11,305 nucleotides of DNA from assembly GCA_018263365.1 (NCBI GenBank), contig JAANXI010000044.1, forward strand, positions 1 through 11,305. The letters are read 5' to 3'. How positions within the stretch are numbered: the first letter of the stretch is position 1; every line of letters starts with the position of its first letter. Of this stretch, positions 6,695-11,305 are shown in pieces. Both the position numbers and the translations under genes were made by a program. A model generated the notes under the pieces. It did no database searches and had not been told where the DNA came from. It worked only from the letters and a program-made list of their open reading frames with translations. Origin of the DNA: Fidelibacterota bacterium (GTDB taxonomy: Bacteria; Fidelibacterota; JAANXI01).

Positions 6695-6769
6695 GCCTCC
6701 CGTTCGGGCTAAATCCCGGGAGTGTTTGGATGAGAAGCCCCCGCTTAAGCCCTCTCTTCTTCAAGCTTC

Positions 6770-6840
6770 TCTCACGTCTGGCATCTCACGTTTCACGGTT
6801 GTCCTAACTATAACACCTGAACACTCGAACACAATAACAC
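6770..6840 (-). repeat. Composite array: GTGTTNNN octamers followed by CGTGAGA-type heptamers
   Basis: On the minus strand four octamers in exact register (GTGTTATT, GTGTTCGA, GTGTTCAG, GTGTTATA; 6840 down to 6809) are followed, 11 bases on, by four heptamers. These are CGTGAAA, CGTGAGA, TGCCAGA and CGTGAGA (6797 down to 6770). The design matches the plus-strand array at 2548-2608. It lies in the 154-base convergent spacer between pdp and the penicillin-binding protein gene, where no clear terminator is visible. Confidence 0.8.
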
Positions 6841-6848
6841 TGTCGTTC

Positions 6849-9056
6849 TCAAAACGTCCGGCGTCCTTCCGAATCGTTATTCCGGTCGAAATTACCGTGA
6901 ACTGTACAGGTTTCGGTGGGAGTATACTTCTGATTAAATATCTCTTTTTCGGTCGGACAATATTTCGTGGGTAATTTTTTTGATTCGGAACAGATTTTTA
7001 TTTCCACAATGCCGTCCGGCCGATTGAAACCCGCTTCCGACAAATCCAGGGTATCATGGGCAGCCTTCATGAACGTGGCCCACATTGGCAGAGCGGCGGT
7101 TGCGCCGGAGCGTCTGGGCCCAAGGCTAACGGCAGGATCATCCACGCCCACCCAAACACCAGAGGCAATCTGTGGCGTGTATCCTACGAACCAGGCGTCG
7201 GTGAAATTCTGTGTCGTACCGGTTTTACCGCCAGCCGGGCGCCGGAAACCCCACTTCCAACGCGCGCTGGTTCCGGTGCCGCCGGTTTCATCCATCACGC
7301 CGCGCATCAGATCGACCATTATGTAGGCGGTCTCCTCGCTCAGCACCTCGCGCTTATACGGAGTGTAACTCTTCAAGTCATTCCCGTACCTGTCAACAAT
7401 TTTCGTGATACCCACCGGCTCCGTCCAGATACCGTGATTGGCAAAGATGGCGTAGGCGGAAGTAACCTCCAGCGGAATGACTTCGGAGGTACCCAGCGCA
7501 ATTGCATCTACCGCGCGTAAACGTGTTGTTATTCCCATCCGATGGGCGTATTCCACGACCCGGTCCGGTGGAACCAGTTCTTGCACCATCCGCACGGAAA
7601 TCAGGTTCAGGGATCGGCGGAGCCCTTCCCTGAGTGTGGTTAATCCACCGGTGGTGCGATCGTAGTTCTGTGGCGTCCAGCGGGTTGTATCATCCAGGAA
7701 GAGCACTACCGGCTGATTCAACAATTGTCTAGTCACCGGATAGCCGTTGTCGATGGCAGTGGTGTAAATAAATGGTTTGAACACAGAACCCGGTTGTCGC
7801 TTGGCCTGAGTGGCCCGGTTGAATTTGGATTTTCGGAAGTCCCGGCCGCCGATCATTGCCAGAATGCGCCCGTTCGCCGGATCGATGGAAACAAGGGCGC
7901 CCTGCACCCGCAATTTGGAACGCAGTGTGGAATCCATAGGCGCCTGCCCCCGAATCATCTGGCGGAGCGTATCAATGGAAAACCGGGTGGTGTCGACAAC
8001 CTCTGCAAGCTCTTCATCGTCGTTCAGGAGCCGTTGATTTAGAATGTTTTGCTGCTCCCTGATGAATCGTTCGTAGGATGAATCCGCTTTTGCCTGTACC
8101 CGGGAGTCCAGCGTGGTATAAATGGAAAGCCCGTCCCGGTATGGATCGATATCCAGGGCCTCGGCTTCCCGCTCGAGCTGACGCCGGACATATTCGGTAA
8201 AATACGGGGCGATCCCGGCATGATCTGACTCCGGCGATCTGGTTCGAACTTCCAGTGAAGAATAGTGCTGATAGATCGGGTTACTGATGTAGCCCATTTT
8301 GTGCATCGAATGGAGTACCACATTGCGTCGTGATTTTGCTCTGTCGGGATGGTTGATCGGCGAGTAGTAGGCCGGGAGGCGGAGTAAACCAACCAGCGTT
8401 GCGGATTCATCCAGCGTCAGATCTTCCGCGCGCTTGTTGTAATATTCCTTGGCCGCCGCTTCGATCCCGTACACACCGTGCCCGAAATAGATGGAGTTCA
8501 GGTACATCTCCATGATCTCATCTTTGGTATAGGTGCGCTCAATCTGGATAGACGTGATCGCTTCCTTGATCTTGCGGTTCAGGGTTTTTTTAAAGCCAAT
8601 GGTTTCGTACAGATTGCGGGCCAGCTGCTGGCTGATAGTGCTGGCGCCTTGCGCCCAGCTCATGGAAATGATATCCACTGCAAGTGCTTTAAACGTTCGC
8701 ACAACGTTGACGCCCCAGTGATCGTAAAAGCGCTGATCTTCCGTGGACAGCAGCGCATCCACCAGGTAGGGCGGCATCTTTTCCAGTGGGATAAAGACCC
8801 GGCGCTGGGTAAACAGCTCTTTGATCACCACGCCGTCAGAAGAGTAGATCCGGGTAATCAGACTGGGGTCAAAATTCTCAAGCTGAGTCAGTGACGGGAG
8901 GTCATCGGTCAGGGTATAGAGAAACCCCAACAGTCCGACGCCCATAACCGCGACAATAAGGAGTGCAATCAGGAAGCGTTTTTTAAATAACTTCCAGTTT
9001 GAACGCTGTTCTTTGCGGACATGGACTGTGCCGATGCCCGGTGTGTGTTTCATCAT
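6849..9056 (-). CDS. mrcA: Bifunctional penicillin-binding protein 1A (transglycosylase/transpeptidase)
   Basis: Class A PBP that polymerises lipid II glycan strands and cross-links stem peptides on the periplasmic face of the inner membrane. The 735-residue protein has a basic cytoplasmic N terminus and one membrane anchor (about 28-48). The GT51 domain has EDQRFYDHWG (catalytic Glu106), QGASTISQQLARN (136-148), RKIKEA (161-166) and EIMEMYLN (180-187). The transpeptidase domain has SVFK (nucleophile Ser424, Lys427), SLN (482-484) and KTGTT (611-615). The C-terminal tail has three cysteines (689, 700, 717). All catalytic motifs are intact, so it should be active. ATGATG opens the frame; the first Met is used, though the second is equally possible. 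No good Shine-Dalgarno is present. It is transcribed alone, convergent with pdp. Confidence 0.95.
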   Translation of the reverse strand: MMKHTPGIGTVHVRKEQRSNWKLFKKRFLIALLIVAVMGVGLLGFLYTLTDDLPSLTQLENFDPSLITRIYSSDGVVIKELFTQRRVFIPLEKMPPYLVDALLSTEDQRFYDHWGVNVVRTFKALAVDIISMSWAQGASTISQQLARNLYETIGFKKTLNRKIKEAITSIQIERTYTKDEIMEMYLNSIYFGHGVYGIEAAAKEYYNKRAEDLTLDESATLVGLLRLPAYYSPINHPDRAKSRRNVVLHSMHKMGYISNPIYQHYSSLEVRTRSPESDHAGIAPYFTEYVRRQLEREAEALDIDPYRDGLSIYTTLDSRVQAKADSSYERFIREQQNILNQRLLNDDEELAEVVDTTRFSIDTLRQMIRGQAPMDSTLRSKLRVQGALVSIDPANGRILAMIGGRDFRKSKFNRATQAKRQPGSVFKPFIYTTAIDNGYPVTRQLLNQPVVLFLDDTTRWTPQNYDRTTGGLTTLREGLRRSLNLISVRMVQELVPPDRVVEYAHRMGITTRLRAVDAIALGTSEVIPLEVTSAYAIFANHGIWTEPVGITKIVDRYGNDLKSYTPYKREVLSEETAYIMVDLMRGVMDETGGTGTSARWKWGFRRPAGGKTGTTQNFTDAWFVGYTPQIASGVWVGVDDPAVSLGPRRSGATAALPMWATFMKAAHDTLDLSEAGFNRPDGIVEIKICSESKKLPTKYCPTEKEIFNQKYTPTETCTVHGNFDRNNDSEGRRTF

Positions 9057-9063
9057 AGAGTAA

Positions 9064-9069
9064 CTTATA
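9064..9069 (-). promoter_or_regulatory. Possible -10 element just upstream of the PBP1A gene
   Basis: TATAAG on the minus strand sits seven bases before the ATGATG start. No recognisable -35 lies 16-18 bases further upstream. If used, transcription would begin at the start codon. This is weak evidence. Confidence 0.25.
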
Positions 9070-9174
9070 CGCGCCTTTCTTCAAATAGTGCCAGCGAAAT
9101 TTATTTTGCCCCTTCGCCTATTGCAAGCGCCAAAGGTGAAAGGTAAAGAACCAGGCTACTGGATACAATTCAAT

Positions 9175-9203
9175 TTGACAATCGCGTATTCCGGCGCTAT
9201 CTT
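9175..9203 (+). promoter_or_regulatory. Sigma70-type promoter of tRNA-His
   Basis: A perfect TTGACA (9175-9180) and TATCTT (9198-9203) are separated by 17 bases. Transcription would start near 9210, about ten bases before the tRNA. It has the same -35 and spacing as the tRNA-Pro promoter. Confidence 0.8.
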
Positions 9204-9219
9204 TTAAAGTCGTTGACAT

Positions 9220-9294
9220 GGTGGGAGTAGCTCAGCTTGGTAGAGCGCCAGGTTGTGGCCCTGGTGGTCGCGGGTTCAAGTCCCGTCTCTCACC
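9220..9294 (+). tRNA. tRNA-His (anticodon GUG)
   Basis: A complete cloverleaf. The acceptor stem GTGGGAG/CTCTCAC has one G-T pair, and the D stem is GCTC/GAGC. The anticodon stem CCAGG/CCTGG encloses TTGTGGC with GTG in the centre, and the T stem GCGGG/CCCGT encloses TTCAAGT. The base before the stem is G (9220) and the discriminator is C (9294). Together they form the extra G-1:C73 pair that marks histidine tRNA for its synthetase. CCA is not encoded. It is a single-gene unit between its own promoter and a strong terminator. Confidence 0.97.
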
Positions 9295-9298
9295 CTTG

Positions 9299-9331
9299 AA
9301 AGCGTCCCGGGAAGCCGGGGCGCTTTTTTTT
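9299..9331 (+). terminator. Rho-independent terminator of tRNA-His
   Basis: An 11-bp stem (9300-9310 with 9315-9325, one G-T pair) closes a GAAG tetraloop and runs directly into eight T residues. It starts five bases after the tRNA discriminator. This is the strongest terminator in the window. Confidence 0.95.
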
Positions 9332-9355
9332 GTATTTTGTTTACAAATAATTAGA

Positions 9356-9387
9356 AAGATGCCATCTTTTCGGAAAAATGGCATCTT
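9356..9387 (-). terminator. Hairpin terminator of the TSUP transporter gene
   Basis: AAGATGCCAT (9356-9365) pairs perfectly with ATGGCATCTT (9378-9387). Further T-A pairs extend the stem toward a CGG loop. On the minus strand the hairpin lies 14 bases past the stop codon and is followed by a T-rich tract (9356 down to about 9341), consistent with termination of the transporter mRNA. Confidence 0.7.
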
Positions 9388-9401
9388 CCGCAAACCCCGC
9401 T

Positions 9402-10199
9402 TCAAAATATCGCCTTCCCCAACAACGCAATCCCAATGATAATCAGAAATCCAGTCACCGCCCTGCGCAAGTAAATATCAGGGATTTCCAGAGCAAACCG
9501 ATGCCCGATGATTGCGGCAATAACAACCGTTCCCATGCCGAACAGGGCGACATTCCACATCTCTGGTGTGAACAGGTTCTGCTCAATGTATAAGACAGTC
9601 CGCCCGCCGTTCAGTAGAAAGAAAATCACGTTGGCGGTACCGCGAAACGCCAGCGTCGACCGGATGGTTGCGGCCAGTACGGTGACAATTAACGGGCCGC
9701 CGGTGCCGATAGCGCCCTGGATAAGTCCGCCTGAAAAGAGCAACCCGGTATTGGCAATCTTTGGTAGCGATTGAGTTTGACTTTCGCGACGAAAATATTG
9801 CAACACATTCAAACCAATAATTGTTATGCCCAGCAGGATATAAATAAGAGTTGGAGAAAGTTGTGGCAGAATGAATGCGCCTATCCCGCCGCCTATCAAT
9901 ACCAATACAACGATTTTTTGCAAATATTGCCACCGGATACCGCGCCGGTTGAGCAGTATCAGCAGAATATTATTGACCGCAAATACTGCCGCCAGCAGGA
10001 CGATGACGTTTTGTGCGGGGAGCCATAATGCCAGAATCCCCACGCTGATAAAGTTCCCGCCAAATCCCAGGATCGATTGGGTGAACGCTCCGGAGAAGAT
10101 AACCAGGCAAATGAGAATAATATCGACAGTTGACAGAAGTTCCATTGCTCCAAAGATAGCGGAAAGAAACGATATTTCCAGCCCAATTCCGGCAACCAT
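9402..10199 (-). CDS. TSUP (TauE/SafE) family membrane transporter/permease
   Basis: An integral inner-membrane protein of 265 residues. TSUP members mostly export or import sulfite, sulfoacetate or other organosulfur and organic anions; the substrate here is unknown. Seen: about eight hydrophobic segments arranged as two repeats. The first opens with AFTQSILGFGGNF (about 38-50) and the second with GLIQGAIGTGGPL (about 157-169), the family's signature glycine-rich half-repeat motifs. The start is unsure. The ATG at 10199 gives 18 polar and short hydrophobic residues before Met19, and Met19 (codon at 10145) begins just ahead of the first membrane segment, with GGAG only two bases upstream. Neither start has a good ribosome site. 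It is divergent from the small gene at 10241 and ends in its own hairpin. Confidence 0.88.
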   Translation of the reverse strand: MVAGIGLEISFLSAIFGAMELLSTVDIILICLVIFSGAFTQSILGFGGNFISVGILALWLPAQNVIVLLAAVFAVNNILLILLNRRGIRWQYLQKIVVLVLIGGGIGAFILPQLSPTLIYILLGITIIGLNVLQYFRRESQTQSLPKIANTGLLFSGGLIQGAIGTGGPLIVTVLAATIRSTLAFRGTANVIFFLLNGGRTVLYIEQNLFTPEMWNVALFGMGTVVIAAIIGHRFALEIPDIYLRRAVTGFLIIIGIALLGKAIF

Positions 10200-10240
10200 T
10201 GGGTTTGTATGTCATCAAGGGATTGGCTACATTTTATACT

Positions 10241-10666
10241 ATGGCAGAATTACTCTTGACATCATGGGATTTGGAAGCCCTGTCCGACAAGACAGAATTG
10301 CCGGTGACGCTCTCGTACGCCGCCGGCGAAATCGTGGTCTCCGGCTCCTTTCGGCATCTCTGGGAACAACAGTTTTTTGCCCGGCTGCGGTTTGTAAAGT
10401 TTACCGGGGAGAACCTGTTGCTGAAAATCACAGAATCCAAACCGTCCTTCGGCGCTGTCGATGCCCTGATAAAAAGCTGGGTCATGAATAAGATGACCGC
10501 CGGAAAAACGCCGTTCCTCGAAATCAACTATCCCATTCTCACCGTGGATGTGCTTGCCGCGCCCGGCGCAGACGCCGTACTGAATCATGTTCGGATCAAC
10601 GGAATTGATTTCAGAGAAGAGGGGATCAACGTACGATTTGAGATGGAGCAGCAGGCAGAATCATGA
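10241..10666 (+). CDS. Uncharacterised small protein, translationally coupled to an AI-2E-family transporter
   Basis: I do not recognise this 141-residue protein. It has no signal peptide or membrane segment, is mildly acidic and appears beta-rich. Alternating hydrophobic strands occur (LPVTLSYAAGEIVVSGSF, FVKFTGENLLLKI, FLEINYPILTVDVLAA), and it ends with VRINGIDFREEGINVRFEM. A short helical region (about 65-85) separates two beta-rich halves. No cysteine is present, which argues against a metal or redox role. The ATG at 10241 is chosen over the TTG at 10199, because the latter would overlap the 5' end of the divergent transporter gene. TATACT stands immediately before the ATG and no Shine-Dalgarno is seen. 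Its TGA overlaps the next ATG (ATGA), so the two genes are almost certainly one operon, and a partner or accessory role for the transporter is possible. Gene call firm, function unknown. Confidence 0.8.
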   Translation: MAELLLTSWDLEALSDKTELPVTLSYAAGEIVVSGSFRHLWEQQFFARLRFVKFTGENLLLKITESKPSFGAVDALIKSWVMNKMTAGKTPFLEINYPILTVDVLAAPGADAVLNHVRINGIDFREEGINVRFEMEQQAES

Positions 10667-11305
10667 AGCGGGAATACCTTATACTGCCGATTTTGCTGGG
10701 ATTTGCCGGTGCAGTGGCGTACCTGTTTTACCTCATCTGGCGGCCTTTCTTTGCCCCCATTGCGTGGGCGGCAGTCTTTGCCATTCTGTTCAGTCCGTTG
10801 CATCGTAAACTTGAACAGCGAACTTCTCATCCACCGGCCGCCGCGACGATTATGACGGCGATGGTTATCCTGATAATCGTGGTCCCGATGTCCCTGCTGA
10901 GTATACTCCTGGTGGCGGAAATCGTGCAGACCTACGATCTGGTGCAGAACTGGTTTAACGCCGGCCAATACGACGCCATCCTGCAGTACTTTCAGGAACC
11001 TGCCTTCCTCAATATCCGGGAACAGATCAGCGAAGTAATTGACGTGCAATCCATCGATCTATTCTCGATTGTCAGTTCGGTGATGCAGCGGCTCAGCAGT
11101 TTTGCTGTCTCGCAGGTCACCGGCATCGTGCAGAACTTTTCCAAAACGCTGTTTTCCTTTGTCCTGATGGTTTTCACCCTGTTTTTTTTCTTCAAAGATG
11201 GAGATCGCATTGTAGAATTCTTGCGCGATATTATCCCCTTGTCGCCCGCCAGGCGGGATGAAATCGTCGGCCGGTTTTCCGAAGTCATTGCGGCAACAGT
11301 ACTTG
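10663..11305 (+). CDS. AI-2E/PerM-family transporter (3' partial)
   Basis: The first 214 residues of an AI-2E transporter family membrane protein; the frame is open at the right edge. Seen: two N-terminal membrane segments (about 5-27 and 29-45) with the typical P-x-x-W-A..FA..F.P linker (PFFAPIAWAAVFAILFSPLH). A third hydrophobic segment is at about 61-85, then an amphipathic extracytoplasmic stretch, then a membrane segment ending in LFFFFKDGDRI (about 173-186), a hallmark of the family. A P-L-S-P-x-R-R-D segment follows, as expected. Known: members include E. coli YdiK/PerM and TqsA (AI-2 export), and others act as Na+/H+ antiporters, so substrate cannot be assigned. The ATG overlaps the stop of the preceding small gene by four bases. 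Confidence 0.92.
   Translation, partial: MKREYLILPILLGFAGAVAYLFYLIWRPFFAPIAWAAVFAILFSPLHRKLEQRTSHPPAAATIMTAMVILIIVVPMSLLSILLVAEIVQTYDLVQNWFNAGQYDAILQYFQEPAFLNIREQISEVIDVQSIDLFSIVSSVMQRLSSFAVSQVTGIVQNFSKTLFSFVLMVFTLFFFFKDGDRIVEFLRDIIPLSPARRDEIVGRFSEVIAATVL

Noticed and set aside
6697..6722. CTCCCG/CGGGAG inverted repeat after pdp as a terminator
   Set aside because: The stem is six base pairs with a 14-base loop, competes with an alternative CCCG/CGGG hairpin and is not followed by a T-run, so it does not meet terminator criteria.
7056..7520. Plus-strand open frame of 154 codons and similar ones across 6967-8894
   Set aside because: All are antisense to the PBP1A gene, whose catalytic motifs are complete; none resembles a protein family.
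9082..9097. Sigma54-like TGGCAC upstream of the PBP1A gene
   Set aside because: The GC of a -12 element is missing at the required spacing.
9218..9439. Plus-strand open frame of 73 codons beginning VGVAQLGRAPGCGPGGRGF
   Set aside because: This is the familiar translation artefact of a tRNA gene, here tRNA-His, continuing through its terminator.
10199..10240. TTG start at 10199 for the small gene
   Set aside because: It would add 14 residues overlapping the divergent transporter's start region with no ribosome site; the ATG at 10241 gives a cleaner divergent arrangement.
1..11305. CRISPR array, prophage, insertion sequence, defence or biosynthetic cluster
   Set aside because: No regularly spaced long repeats, transposase, integrase, nuclease-helicase pairs or carrier/ligase enzymes are present in either strand; the short tandem arrays have 7-8 base periods and no spacers.

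Overview
The window looks like an ordinary chromosomal stretch from a Gram-negative bacterium of the FCB superphylum. Candidates include Neomarinimicrobiota, Calditrichota/KSB1-type, Ignavibacteriota or Balneolota lineages. Three things point there: a secreted protein ending in a type IX secretion (T9SS) C-terminal domain with the NYPNPFNP signature, the decayed 3' end of a PorV/PorQ-like outer-membrane barrel gene beside it, and Shine-Dalgarno sequences that are mostly weak or absent. The lineage is inferred from these traits and not from any marker gene.

Layout. (1) 2-1717, plus: 3' part of a large secreted PKD + right-handed beta-helix protein, open at the left edge. (2) 1718-2395: a gene-poor spacer with a TGTAGAGAC palindrome and a roughly 66-codon remnant of a PorV-like gene. 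(3) 2396-2470, minus: tRNA-Pro(UGG) with its own terminator and sigma70-type promoter. (4) 2471-2842: a repeat-rich spacer. (5) 2843-6694, plus: a compact four-gene run of LptF/LptG-family permease, gamma-carbonic-anhydrase-like protein, THEP1-type NTPase and pyrimidine-nucleoside phosphorylase. (6) 6695-6848: a convergent spacer with a second repeat array of the same design as in (4) but in the opposite orientation. (7) 6849-9056, minus: a bifunctional class A penicillin-binding protein. (8) 9220-9294, plus: tRNA-His(GUG) with clear promoter and terminator. (9) 9402-10199, minus: a TSUP-family membrane transporter/permease. (10) 10241 to the right edge, plus: a small unrecognised protein overlapping by ATGA the start of an AI-2E/PerM-family transporter that runs off the end.

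How the genes relate. Several products serve the cell envelope (LPS export permease, peptidoglycan synthase, secreted T9SS cargo, two membrane transporters). The phosphorylase and NTPase belong to nucleotide metabolism. Only the 2843-6694 run and the pair at the right edge look like transcription units. Both tRNAs lack an encoded CCA, so a CCA-adding enzyme is expected.

I looked for a new multi-gene system (defence, secretion, mobile, biosynthetic) and do not see one. The most notable non-genic signal is the pair of inverted composite short-repeat arrays (octamer GTGTTNNN followed by heptamers) that bracket the lptF-pdp block. Next are the PorV-like remnant and the uncharacterised small protein coupled to the AI-2E-family transporter.
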